Origin: Blumeriella jaapii
Lineage: Eukaryota; Ascomycota; Leotiomycetes; Helotiales; Drepanopezizaceae
Direction: 5' to 3'
NCBI GenBank assembly: GCA_009599575.1
Contig: VWND01000073.1
Span: 930,001-994,000 of the forward strand
DNA: 64,000 nucleotides
Shown here: positions 44,050 to 54,860 of the stretch, piece by piece
How the letters are laid out: each line of letters starts with the position of its first letter
Numbering within the stretch: position 1 is the stretch's first letter
Translations under genes and position numbers: made by a program
The notes under the pieces: generated by a model
What the model saw: the letters and a program-made list of their open reading frames with translations, nothing else
What the model was told of the DNA's origin: nothing
Databases searched by the model: none

Positions 44050-46500
44050 TTTTTTTAATACAAGAATTTGTTTATTAATAATTTTGTCGAATTTTTTTTT
44101 TGTATTAAATAAATCGCTGAATTTTAATTTAATTTTTTGTTTTATAATTTTTTTAATAGCTTCGTCGACGGCTTCGGAGCTGATATATTTGTCGATTTAT
44201 TTTTCGTTTTGTATTGGTGGTAAGCGCTTAAAAGCTGGTATTTTCTGAATGATTTGAACCGGAATATCGGTGTCGATATTTTTTATATCGTCGTTAATTT
44301 TTTTTATTATAAGCGTTTTTTTAATAATTTTATCGGTTTTTTTTCGAATTTCAAAATCTTTTTTCTTTTCGATTCTGACGTTTTTTTTTATATTAGCTAA
44401 TTTAGCGAATAAAACAGAAACATTTTGCTTTTTTATGATTCGCTGATTTAATTATGCAACTATAATATTTGCAAATGCGATAATTGTATTAGTAATATAT
44501 ATATTTGTTTTTTATTTATATATTTGGATTTTATTTACGCTTAGAATAAAAGTTTTCTTTTTGATTAATACGCTTTTTGGAATGTTTTTTTTTTTATTAA
44601 TAAAAATCGTTTTTGCATTTTTTTTGTTTTTTAAGCAATCGTTTTATTTCGTATTTTTTATTTTTAAGCGAATAGTATTTAATTAGTTTTAATTTTCAGT
44701 TTTGTTAAAAAAGCTTATTTCTGCTTTCGTCGGTCCGAAACAGATCGCTTCGTATTTGTTAATATAATAAATACTATTGTTTATACAAAAATTAAATGTT
44801 TTGTATTTAAAACGAATATAAGGTTTTTCGCAATAAATTTTTTTATTATTACAAAATTTATACTTAAGGCCACGAGGTTTTTTTTAATAATTATTTTTAT
44901 TATTTTAATAGCCGCGATTTTGATTTTCGCGTTGGTTTTCTTTTTTTTTTTAATAATCGTTATTATAATTAATGTTTCGCTGATTTTAATCGCTAGCACG
45001 GAAAAATTGCTATTAAGCAGTTATTACTTTTACGATAGCTTAGCGAAATTAATCGCTTCGCGTATTTTAAAAAAAATAATTATTATAAAAGTTATTTTAA
45101 TCGTTTTTATTATCCGAATTAACGTAAAAAAGTTTTTTCTGCTATTGCATAAGATTTTCGATTTTGCTTTAAAGCTTTTGAATTTTAATATCGGTAAATT
45201 TTAATACGAGAATTTCGATATTTTTATTAAGTTTTTCCAAGCTAATAGATTTTGCAAAACGATTAAATAATATAATAACTGGTTGTTTTTTAGCGATTTC
45301 GGTAACTTTTAATAGCTGGGCATATTTTTGCACTAAAGCTTTTACGTTTTTTTTGTAAATAAGAAAGGGGGATTTTTTTTGGTTTATAACTTTAATAATA
45401 CGTTCGCTTTAGTTTTGTTTAAAAACGAATTTTACAAATTTAAAATACTAATCGAAGGTTTTAGGGTTTTGTTTATTAATTTTAAAATGCTTAATAGTTT
45501 TGTTGCGAATATTAATTAAAAAGCTAAATAAAAACAATTTTTTTTGTTTAATTTCGCTTAGAATCTTTTTGTTAATAAAAACGTTAAAAACCTTCGTATA
45601 AATACGATAATAAACTTTAAGTTTTTTGGCTTAGCGAATTATTATAATAAACTGTTTAAAAAAAACGATAGTATCGCGAATTTGCTAGCGATCGTAGTTT
45701 CGGAATTCCGATTTTAAAGTTTTAATTAGCTTTCGCTAATTTCGAGCTTTAATAGCTTTTTATTTATTTATCGATTTAATAATATTTTTAATAATTGGGT
45801 TATAATAGCGAGAAAGTCTGTCGAATATTTCAGTTTTAAAAACTCCGAAATTCTTATAAATTTTTTTATATTTTTCGATAAAATCGGTAATATTGGCGCT
45901 ATTAAATAAAGGTGTATCAAAGGAGCCAGAAAAGAGCATGCGGCTTCGCATAAGAAAACGAAAGGCGTCGTTGTTTATAGTGTTAACGAAAATGTTAGTA
46001 GGGTTTGAATTAAATAAATAAATGTTTTCTGGAGTTGCAGATTAAAGGTTTTTAATATAAAAGAAATCGTTTTTAATAAAAGAGCTATTAAAAAGGTTTT
46101 TGTGTTTTCTAAAAAAATTAAATAAAATAAAATTGCGTTCAAATATTTGGGTAGCGTATTAAAAAACTTGTTTTTTGATAAATTAATTAAATTAATATAA
46201 TATTATTATATAATTTACGATTTCGATATTTCGTGGCTCAGGCTAATATACGTATAGCCATTTTTTTATTATTTTTAATAAAAAATCGCAAATTGTAATT
46301 GTTATAATTATAAAACGTAAGATTAGAAAGTTGAATTTTCGCCAGGCGTTTGACCAAAAAAAATCTAATTCAGAAGGGCCGAGCGCAGCGGTCGAAGCGT
46401 ACGAACTAATATTCGATTTATTATTTTTAAATAAAAAAGCGATTTTCGAGTTTTGAATTTCGCACGGTTTAAAATTGCCTGACCGTAATTTCAAACGTTT
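44050..46500 (-). pseudogene. E2 gag
   Basis: The N-terminal stretch (46243-46494) reads ASTAALGPSELDFFWSNAWR. The capsid stretch (45760-45951) reads LFNSANITDFIEKYKKIYKN and then FDRLSRYYNPIIKNIIKS, matching fungal gypsy gags. A Cys-rich segment follows near 44780-44900. A leader of about 220 bp lies between gag and the 5' LTR. E1 and E4 share all parts. Confidence 0.75.
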
Positions 46501-46723
46501 CTGAGATATGTTATACTTTTGTAATTTAATAATTATACGTAAGATAAGGAAAGCTATTAAAATTTTTTTATATAATATAGCTGCGAATAATATTATACGA
46601 AAGGTTTTTTAAGCCGTAGTGGCAAAATATCGGAATCGATTTTAATTATAAATTTAAAAAATATATCGGCGAATATATAAAAACGAAATACCGAAGTTTG
46701 AATTTCTGCGTAGATTATTAAAT

Positions 46724-46989
46724 GTAAAAGTAGATAGGAAAACCAAATTGATACGGCTATATATCGGTGGGTAAGATAATCTAGGAAATTCCTAGAAAAA
46801 AATAAAAAAAAAAAAAGAAAAATAAGTGAAGGTATAAATTGGACTGCGTGCTTATGGTATTATCTAAGGGAATGCTTTGCTTTTATATTTGTTGAAGGTA
46901 GTCAATGGCAGGGGGTCTCGGAGGGGTCTATGCCTCGACCATAGTTAAAACTACCAACTCCTATCAATACAAGATATCACCGTTTTACA
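46724..46989 (-). repeat. E2 5' LTR (266 bp)
   Basis: The outer (right) half from about 46880 is almost unmutated (ggcagggggtctcggagggg, gcctcgaccatag), unlike its 3' partner. A TATA-like box (agcaaagcattccc upstream of tataaaagc on the element strand) is near 46880. No TGG follows the inner end. Confidence 0.93.
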
Positions 46990-48300
46990 ATAATTTTAAT
47001 TTATTTTTCAAAAGTTTCTGATAATAACAATTATTAAAAACAGTTAGTTTTCCGACTTTTTTGCCTCGGCTTTAGCTTTTTTAATTTAAAAAGAATCGGG
47101 GCAGTTAGCAATTCGGTGTTTATCGCTGATATATTATAAGCAAAAGTTATTAGCAAAAAAATAGGTTCGGCGAGCTAGCTTTTCGGCGTTACCGACTGGA
47201 CGTTTGTTTTTAATTATATTAGCTGCGGTTTATATAATTGTTTTGGTTTGGATAGCGCTGAAGTTTATAAGATCGCTTTAAATAATAATCGTAATAGCAG
47301 TTTTAAATATAGGAGCGAAAAAAATGATTTTCGTATTGCGGCTTTCGGTTTTGTAATAATTAAGATTTAATTGTCGAAAAACGGTATCGGTTTCGCGTAT
47401 TTAAACGCAAAAACTAATAAAATCGGTTTTTAAATCGAAAGGATTAGTATACGATAAACGGGTAATTATATCAGAATAAAAAGTTTCGCGCAAAATAGCG
47501 ATAGCGGCTTCGTTATTAAATTTAATATAATTTTTAACTTTCAGCTAAATAAAAAGAAAAATAGATAGAAATTGATTGCTTTGCTTAAAGGATAAAATTC
47601 TTTTAAATGCATTTGCTTATTAATTAAAAACACCGAACGATTATTAAAAGATTTAAATCATTTTTGCAACAGTTAAATAAAAAAAAATGCCGTTCGTATA
47701 TAAACCTTTTTGTAAAGCGCTTTTGGCTATATCGAAACGGAAAAAAAAGTAATTTATACGATTTTGTTCGGTCGCATATCAGTTTTAATTGAAACGGAGC
47801 TTTAAAATTATGTTTTAAAAAAAGATGGTAAAATACTTCGTAACGTTGCCGGTGCTATTCGAACCTGTGAATTTATCGGAGTCGGAAAAGGCAGATGTTT
47901 TTTTTTTTGCGTTTAAAATGTTCGGTGTATTTTAATTAATAGAAGCTTGTTTTCGAAAGCTGGCAAATTCGGCTTCGCGGTTTTGAATTTTTTTTTTTAA
48001 AAGGCTTTTTTTTTTTAGTATTGTACCGTTTGAATATTCAGCTTTTAAACGAGATTATTTAATTTAGCTTTGAATAATATTATTATATCGTTCTGCTTTA
48101 TCGCGTAAACGAAGATATCGAGAATTTTTTAAAAGCAGGCTTTCGTATTAGCGATCAGAACGGCGACGATTTGGTCGGGGTATTTAAAATGCTTTAAAAT
48201 AAAGCAATTGGGGGATTTCGATAATTTGGGAAGTTTCGACATTTTCGATATTGGTGCCCGTTAAAAAAGAAGCGTGAAATATGTTTTATTCCGGAATATA
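46990..48300 (-). pseudogene. F1 gag
   Basis: The capsid part reads NNEAAIAILRETFYSDIITR and then LSYTNPFDLKTDFISFCVQI (about 47380-47520). Further on are NFSAIQTKTII (about 47230-47260) and GNAEKLARRTYFFANNFC (about 47140-47195). The zinc knuckle (about 47100-47145) reads CLQYISDKHRIANC, CX2CX4HX4C with the second Cys turned to Tyr. E2 entered shortly after the knuckle. The N-terminal part (47700-48300) is harder to read. Confidence 0.75.
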
Positions 48301-48506
48301 GGCAGAAGCAGAACAGGGTTTTTCGAATGTAAGTTTTGTGTTAAAGGAAGTTGTCGTTTCGTAATTTCGTGTAAAAGGTCGTAGAAGTCGTAGGGGTCGT
48401 AAGATTATTATCGCGATAAAATTGATTTTTTATATGCGTAAGGGCAGAACAGAGTTGACAGGCTTTTTCAGCTCGAGGGCTGAAATAGAAGTGTCAAAAA
48501 GGTTTG

Positions 48507-48516
48507 GTAGTCAATA
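48507..48516 (-). promoter_or_regulatory. F1 candidate self-priming primer-binding site
   Basis: One base after the 5' LTR the element strand reads ATTGACTAC (48507-48515). It can pair over nine bases (one G-U) with GUAGUUAAU in the LTR (48560-48568), about 30 bases after a TATCTTAG box. No TGG is present. Shorter than in D, so less certain. Confidence 0.45.
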
Positions 48517-48691
48517 TATCAAAGGGTGCGAACGAGCAAAAGGTTCGTAGATGATTTGCATTAACTACGGGGTTTCTAAGTTAAAGGTGCCGCGAAGTCT
48601 AAGATACAGTGTGTGCGGGCTCCGATGTCACGTGACAACAACGTGACCTTCGGACCACGTGACCAACGAATTGACATCTCATCCCCTCACA
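48517..48691 (-). repeat. F1 5' LTR (175 bp)
   Basis: Ends TGTGAGGGG/CCCTTTGATA on the element strand. It keeps two CACGTG boxes (gtcacgtgac near 48628, ccacgtgacc near 48653). The outer 100 bases are nearly unmutated. The open frame beginning here and running into B2 is accidental. Confidence 0.93.
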
Positions 48692-48965
48692 GCTATCAGG
48701 CTGCTAGCTATGCGATTAACGTGGAAAATTTAATTAACGATACGAAATGCGGAAAAGAAATCAGCTATTTTAATAATAAAAACAGCTATTTCGAAGGCCG
48801 TGGAAAATCGAAGTTTTTTAATTAAAAAGCGGTAATCGATCTGATCGGCTCGAAAAAGGGTTTGCAGGCGCTAAATGCGTTTAAAAAAGTTTTGGCGGTC
48901 GAATTCGTTCGTACGACGTATTAATACGTCAGCCAAAAGATTGTGTTTATTTGATTTGTACGTAA
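48692..48965 (-). pseudogene. B2 integrase, N-terminal start
   Basis: Mirrors B1 9480-9715 (transition differences only), including the phrase cgaaatgcggaaaagaaatc. It continues at 31421 after removal of F1. It joins the integrase to the RNase H on its right. Confidence 0.85.
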
Positions 48966-50640
48966 TAAAAAAATTGTAATCGGCGAGAAGCTCGGCTTAG
49001 CGTGTTTGTCGAGCGTTAAGGGTTTAAAAGTTATAAAATACTTTAAAACTTTGTAATTAATAATAATTTTGATTTAATAAACTGAATCAGCTAGTTTAGT
49101 ACGAAAGTTGCTTAGAAATTTTACGATTGCGAGCATTTTTTTATCGTGTACAACGTAATTTAGTTTTGCGAAAGCTATGATTTTATTAAAATAAACGATT
49201 GAAAGCCAATCGTTATTATAAAATTGCGAAAATATAAAAGCTATTACGCCGTCGAAAGCGTTAATTTCCAATATACAAAAAAAGTTTTGCTTATAATATT
49301 GTAAAATTAATGCAATAATAAAAGCTAATATAAAAAGATCGAAAATTTTTTGATATTTAAAAGTAAAATTAAAAAAAACGTTAGCTTTGATTAAATAAAT
49401 TAAAAGCTTTGCAATTATATCGTAATTTCGAATAAAACGTCGGTAAAAGTTATAAAAACCAAAAAAGCTTTATACATTTTTTACAATAATAAAAGGCTTT
49501 TAGTAAGCGATTACGGAAATCTTTTTTGGATTTATTTTTAAGCTTTTAGTCGAGATAATAAAGCTTAAATAACGGGTCCGAATAACGTTGAATTTAGATT
49601 TTCGAATATCGGCCTGTAATCCAGCGTCAGCGAGCTTTTAAAGCATTTTGCGAACGTATATAACGTATTTCAAAAGATCGGACGAATAAATTAAAAATAT
49701 TATTCAGATATATAATATAAAAATCGTTTAAATAATCGAAAAAAACGTCGTTTATATAACGTTGATAAATTGCGGGTTTATTAATAAAATCAAAAAATAG
49801 CATTTTGCATTTATAAGCGCCGTAACGCGTACGAAACGTCGTTAGTTTTTTATTAACGGGGTCTATTCGAATTCTATAAAAAGCTTAGCGAATATCGAGC
49901 TTCGTAAAAATTCGCGTTTTCGAAAAACAAGCCAGAATTTTATCGATAAAAAAAAAAAAATAACGATTTTTACGAATAACGTTATTAAAAATTCGATAAT
50001 CGATATAAAAACGTAGTAAACCGTCGGGTTTTTTAACGAAAAGCATTAAAACAGCGAAAAAAGCGGTGAAAAATTCGATAAAGCTTTTATTAAAATTATT
50101 TTACAAATAGGTTTTAACAGTTTCGAGCTTTGGAATCGATATTTTATATAAAAAATATATTTTAGCTTTTTTTTATTTATAATAAGCTCGATTTTATGGT
50201 CGTAGGGCCGGTGAAAAGCTAGCTCGTTACTGGCGGCTTTAGAAAACATATGCTCGAAGTTTTTGTATTTCGGAAAAAAAAATTCGAAAAAAGGTTTATT
50301 CGAAATTAGCTTTGTTAAGCTGGTTGAAAAAATCGAAATCGATATTTTATTAGTTTTGAAACGTTCGAAAAGGCTGTGAAATTAGGTTTTAAAAAAAGTG
50401 TTATACGTAAGATCGTTTAATATTTTGTCGATTTCGTATAAAAAGGTTGAAAATATTTTAATTGTTTTTTTTCTGAAAATCAGCTTAAAAACGTATGCAA
50501 TAATCTGGCAGATAAAAATTGGATAAGCAGTAGATTGAGGGATTCGTTTTCGAACTGGTCGTTTGGAAGATTCAGAAAAAGATTGTTTATTTAAACTATC
50601 GATTATATTAAGCTGAAAGGCCATCGCGGCAAAAGCTTTT
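48965..50640 (-). pseudogene. B2 RNase H and reverse transcriptase
   Basis: RNase H: the stretch 49074-49271 reads MEINAFDGVIAFIFSQFYNN and later NYVVHDKKMLAIVKFL. RT: active-site box Y-L-N-N at 49699-49710, upstream block FDIR near 49890. The linker 50046-50249 reads FSKAASNELAFHRPYDHKIE, closer to the expected sequence than in B1. The segment 50382-50624 is the linker further upstream. Both Asp of the box are Asn, as in B1. Confidence 0.85.
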
Positions 50641-51156
50641 TTTCGGTTTTTGATATAATTGTTTTTCGTAAAACGAAAAAGCTGTTTTAACGAAAAGAAA
50701 AAAAAAGAAAAAGAAATAATAGAAAAGGAATCGTTAGCCTGGAAAAATGATGTAATTTTTTATATTATTTCACTGGCGTCGCTATCGAAACTGGCACCGC
50801 GAGTAAAATTCGATTTTTTCGCGCTTCGCACAGCGTCGTAGGTTTTTCACAATTGGTTAAAGTTTTTATTACGTTTTACAGCGTCGTTTTAATAGCGGAA
50901 TTAAATTTTTCGGAAATGCAAATAAAAAATTTTAATACAACGAGCGTAAAAGGCTGTGGGAGAATAAGATTTCGGCTAATAAAATTTGCGTTTATTATAA
51001 TTTAATAAAATTTAATATTCGGCCAACTAAGCTTTTTCTAGAATTATATTATGATTTCCGAAGTTAATAATTAAAAAAAAAGTAAACGATTGTATTCGGT
51101 TGTTAATAATAAAGTTAAAAAGCGTAAAATATATAATTAAATGGTTACGAGCTTTA

Positions 51157-51400
51157 TTATACTTTTTTATAAAAAAAAAAGCCGAAAGAAATTAAATTAA
51201 AAATTAAAAAAAAAAAAAAAAATTTAATCAGCGCCGAATCGATCAACGTATAATCGTTCGCTTTAAAATCGGCGAGCGCTTTTATTTTATACAAATAGCT
51301 ATTTTTAGTAAATATAACGGAAATTGTTAATAAATCGCTATTAAAAAGCTTTCGAACGTCAAAATAACGTATATCGCGCAATACGCTTAAAAAAAAGGTT
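51157..51400 (-). pseudogene. B2 retropepsin
   Basis: Reads MRDIRYFDVRKLFNSDLLTI and ALADFKANDYTLIDSALIKF. The D-S-G-A site is changed to D-F-K-A as in B1, so the change may predate the split of the two copies or recur at a mutation hotspot. Confidence 0.7.
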
Positions 51401-51449
51401 TTGCTTAGGCTTGGGCGTTTTTCCGATTGGCGGAAAAACTTTAATTTTC

Positions 51450-53005
51450 TCGTATGCGTTTTGAAAATCGTTTAAAAAAGAGTTTTCGTTTTTATTATTA
51501 TTATTAAAAAGCGAATTTTCGGCCGGTTCGATTTCGTTTATATTTATCAGTTTAAAAAGGCTTTTAAATAAAACCGAAGATCGGCCCGTAAAAAATCGTG
51601 CAAATTGGCTTTTCTGAATTTTCTGATATAAAATAAAAAACGAGCGTTATCGTTGGTCCGATCGAAAAAAAAAAACGCTAAAAAAAGCGTTTTGGCGTGG
51701 AAAAAAAGAAAAAACAAAGGGCTGAAAAAAAGTTTATAAAGCATTTAAACGATTTTCGTACGTACGATTTAATTCGTAATACGCTTTAATTAAAAACTTA
51801 TTATTTTGATAAATGATGGATTTAATAAAAAAGCGATTCGCGTATAAAGTTCGTTTAGCCAATTAATTTTGTTTTTTTTGTCGGACGGCGGTAAATTAAT
51901 TTTTAAAAATCGTTGTACGCGCTTATTCCAAATCCAGCTTTTTTCGTAAACGCTTTAGTATTTTATCGCGGAAAGCGTTCCGAAGCTGTTTATTAATCCG
52001 TATTTAAGCGTTTGCTGCGAAAATAAAAAATCGCAAATAAAATCGCTAAAAATCGTCGTGCGTATTTATTATAAGTATTTTAAATTCGTTTTCGGCCTTT
52101 TGAACGTCGAAAGGATCGGTTAGGAAATCGGCGATTTTTTTAATTAATTTTTCGAAAGGTATAAAATCGGAACGGTTTAAAATACGCGGGATCAGAAACT
52201 TTTTTATTACGCTTTCGGTCTGATCGAATATATAATTTTTGCGAAATCGATCGCTAGCGAAATAATCGTAATAAAGTTCGAAATTGTCGAAAATTCTAGT
52301 TTTTTAATAGCGTGCTTTGTAATTTTTACTATTATTTAGCTTAAACTTAAGATTCGGAACGCGTTTTATACGAGCTAATCGAAAAGTAGCAAATAAATAG
52401 AAATTATAGCGTTTAAAAAGCGCGCTAAGGTTTTGGCCGTCAAAAGAAAATTTAAAAAAAATTCGCGAAAAACGTGGAAATTGGTTTGCAGCGTTTATTA
52501 ATTAAAATAAAACGTTGCGAAAAAAAGGAAAAGCAGCAGATTCGCGATTAGTAAAAATACATTCGATAAATTTTATTAAACGCTTTGATTAAAAAATCTG
52601 TCGCAATCGTATAATTTCCAAAAGTTGTCGTTTATGCTTTTGCGCTTTTTTTAATTGATTTTGCAAAAGTTTTAACTAAATATTTTTAGCGCTAAATTGC
52701 AAAAAAAAAATGGCAGGCGAAATGATTAGCGCTCTGCCTTTTCTTTTGTTTTTTTTTTTTCGGAGGAAGGATTGTTTTTTAAAAAAAAAAGCTTTTGGGG
52801 GAGGCTGCTTTTTCGCTGATTAAAAAAAAGGTTGAGATGTAATAGCAAAAGCTGAAAAACTCTGCTGAAAGGGGGATCGTTGAACAAAAGCTATTTTTCG
52901 CGAAGTGCGGAAATAAGCCTTTTTACGACCGGTCGATTATTTTAATGCGACTCGTAAGAAATTCGAAAAAAAAAAAAATTTACGCCGTCGCCAGCGTAGA
53001 AAAAG
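51450..53005 (-). pseudogene. B2 gag and leader
   Basis: Colinear with B1 5391-6960. The capsid part (about 52050-52200) has the PRILN...SEKLI-like block, and 51547-51744 (RTNDNARFLFYIRKFRKA) is the C-terminal region. Leader without coding from about 52420 to 53005. Confidence 0.65.
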
Positions 53006-53017
53006 AGTTGTTAATAA
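53006..53017 (-). promoter_or_regulatory. B2 candidate self-priming primer-binding site
   Basis: Plus-strand agttgttaat (53006-53015) is the inverse of atcaacaact in the B2 5' LTR (53124-53133), with one mismatch that a G-U pair or a C-to-T change at CpA explains. It is the best-preserved B copy of the site. Confidence 0.6.
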
Positions 53018-53282
53018 TATAACGATTTAATTAATCGAAGGGCTGGGAGATTAATCAATTGATCGCCGTATTTATATGATATAAAACGAGCTTTTGGTTT
53101 TGTAACAAAGATATTTATTTAGAATCAACAACTGCAGAAGGCAGAAATTGCTAAAAGAAAAGGGCTTTATATATATAAATAGTTTCCACAGTTAATGGGA
53201 AGACCCACCAGGAGACCAGGGAGCTTGCAGCTATACGTAGTTGCAGGGGTGACACGAGGGGCAAGAAGAGTGAGTCGTCACA
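53018..53282 (-). repeat. B2 5' LTR (265 bp)
   Basis: Plus strand begins tataacgatttaatt and ends agtgagtcgtcaca, followed by ggttt. The outer 100 bases (53183-53282) keep G and C (ccaccaggagaccagggagc); the inner half is converted. Confidence 0.94.
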
Positions 53283-53287
53283 GGTTT

Positions 53288-54400
53288 TGCTTAAAAACGA
53301 ATTTCACAAATTTGGAATACTAATCGAAGGTTTTAGGATTTTGTTTATTAATTTTAAAATACTTAATAGTTTTGTTGCGAATGCTAGTTAAAAAGCTAAG
53401 TAAAAACAATTTTTTTTGCTTAATTTCGCTTAAGACTTTTTTGTTAACGAAAACGTTAGAAACTTTCGTATAAATACGATAATAAGCTTTGAATTTTTTG
53501 GCTTGGCGGGTTATTATAACAAATTGTTTAAAAAAAGCGATAATATCGCGAATTTGCTAACGATCGTAGTTTCGGAATTCCGATTTCAAAGCTTTAATTA
53601 ATTTACGTTAGTTTCGAGCTTTAATAGCTTTTTATTTATTTATCGATTTAATAATATTTTTAGTGGTTGGGTTATAATAGTAAAAAAGTTTGTCGAACAT
53701 TTCAGTTTTAAAAACTCCGAAATTTTCGCAGGTTTTTTTATATTTTTTAATAAAATCGGTAACGTTGGCGCTATTAAACGAGAATGCATCAGGAGAGCTA
53801 GGAAAGAGCATGCGGCCTCGTATAAAAAAACGAAAAGCGTTGTTATTTGTAATATTAGTAAAAGTGTTAGTAGGATTTGAATTAAACGAATAAGTGTTTT
53901 TTGAAATTGCAGATTAAAAGTTTTTAATATGAAATAAATCGTTTTTAATAAAAAAGCTATTAAAAAAGTTTTTGTATTTTTTAAAAAAACTAAATAAAAT
54001 AAGATTGCGTTCAGATATTTGAATAATATGTTAAAAAATTTTTTTTTTGGTAAATTGATTGGATTAATATAATATTACTGTATGATTTACGGTTTCGATA
54101 TTCCGTGGCTTAAGCCAATGCACGTACAGCCATTTTTTTACTATTTTTAATAAAAAGTCGCAAATTGTAATTGCTATAATTACAAAGCGTAAGATTAAAA
54201 GGTTGAGTTTTCGCCAGGCGTTTAACCAAAAGAAATTTAATTTAAAAAGGCCGAGCGCAGCGGTCGAAGCGTACGAATTAATATTCGATTTGTTATTTTT
54301 AAATAAAAAAGCGATTTTCGAGCTTTGAATTTCGCACGGTTTAAAATTGTTTGACCGTAATTTTAAACGTTTTTAAATATATTACATTTTTGTAATTTAA
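53288..54400 (-). pseudogene. E3 gag, N-terminal part
   Basis: Colinear with E1 23960-25060. Contains the SANxTDFIEKY-like capsid stretch at about 53690-53790 and the ALGPSEL-like stretch near 54240. Interrupted by stops and by B2 at its downstream end. Confidence 0.7.
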
Positions 54401-54593
54401 TAATTATGCGCAAAATAAAAGAAGCTATTAAAAGTTTTTTATATAATGCAGCTGCGAATAATATTATATAAAAGGTTTTTCAAGCCGTAGTGGCGAAATA
54501 TCGAAATCGATTTTAATTGCGAATTTAAAAAATGCATCGGCGAATATATAAAAACGAAACACCGAAGTTTGAATTTTTACGTAAATTATCAAA

Positions 54594-54860
54594 TATAAAA
54601 ATAAATAGAAAAATCAGATTGATACGGTTATATATCGGTAGGTAAAATAGTTTAGGAAATTCCTAAAAAAAACTGAAAAAAGGAAAAAAAGAATAAGTGA
54701 AGGTATGAATTGGATTGCGTGCTTATGGTATTATTTAAAGGAATGCTTTGCTTTTATATCTGTTGAAAGTAGTCAGTGGCAGGGGGTTTCGGAGGGATCT
54801 ATGCCTTAATTATAGCTAAAACTACCAGCTCCTATTAATATAAGGTATCACCGTTTTATA
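54594..54860 (-). repeat. E3 5' LTR (267 bp)
   Basis: Plus strand begins tataaaaataaatag and ends ccgttttata. More mutated overall than the E1 and E2 5' LTRs, as expected for an older copy, but the outer half is still the better-kept one. Confidence 0.9.

Larger units (their letters stand above)
35720..46989 (-). mobile_element. Retrotransposon E2, complete long Ty3/gypsy element (11,270 bp)
   Basis: Bounded by a 267-bp 3' LTR (35720-35986) and a 266-bp 5' LTR (46724-46989), with TGTAAAA/TTTTACA ends. The flanks are aataa|LTR and LTR|ataat, compatible with a duplication shifted by one base, as F1 continues on both sides. Minus-strand order: gag, retropepsin, RT, RNase H, integrase with acidic Ser tail, AT-rich spacer, then an extra frame of about 3 kb before the 3' LTR. 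It is the only complete E copy here and the youngest in the G1 > E3 > B2 > F1 > E2 stack. All frames are broken. Confidence 0.93.
31422..48691 (-). mobile_element. Retrotransposon F1, complete but split by E2
   Basis: Two 175-bp LTRs (31422-31596 and 48517-48691) and an exact gctat duplication (31417-31421 and 48692-48696). The flanking B2 sequence is continuous across it (gccat in B1). LTR ends are TGTNAGGGG/CCCCTCACA. Minus-strand order from the right: gag, then E2 (35720-46989), protease, RT, RNase H, integrase, chromodomain. Without E2 it is about 6.0 kb. A chromovirus family distinct from A and B. All frames are interrupted. Confidence 0.95.
29602..53282 (-). mobile_element. Retrotransposon B2, complete but split by F1
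   Basis: Both LTRs are 265 bp (29602-29866 and 53018-53282) and the duplication ggttt is exact (29597-29601 and 53283-53287). Without F1 (31422-48691) and one gctat copy the element is about 6.4 kb, the size of B1. Domain order on the minus strand matches B1. F1 sits in the N-terminal part of integrase. B2 entered E3 gag; F1 and E2 came later. Confidence 0.95.
53288..54860 (-). mobile_element. Retrotransposon E3, 5' part right of B2
   Basis: Gag N-terminal part, uninterrupted leader (including the empty D site aaaatgcatcggcg near 54528) and the 5' LTR (54594-54860). It continues leftward past B2 at 29596. The right flank ttaaa (54861-54865) is the expected duplication in G1. Confidence 0.9.

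Noticed and set aside
46700..46730. tRNA-type primer-binding site beside family E 5' LTRs
   Set aside because: The adjoining sequence (TTTAATAATCTACG on the element strand) has no TGG and no convincing match to the E LTR, so the priming mode of E stays open.
31422..48691. The two F LTRs read as unrelated solo LTRs 17 kb apart
   Set aside because: They share an exact gctat duplication and B2 integrase continues across them, so they bound one element.
48613..48825. Open frame of 70 codons
   Set aside because: It starts in the F1 LTR and continues into antisense B2 integrase.
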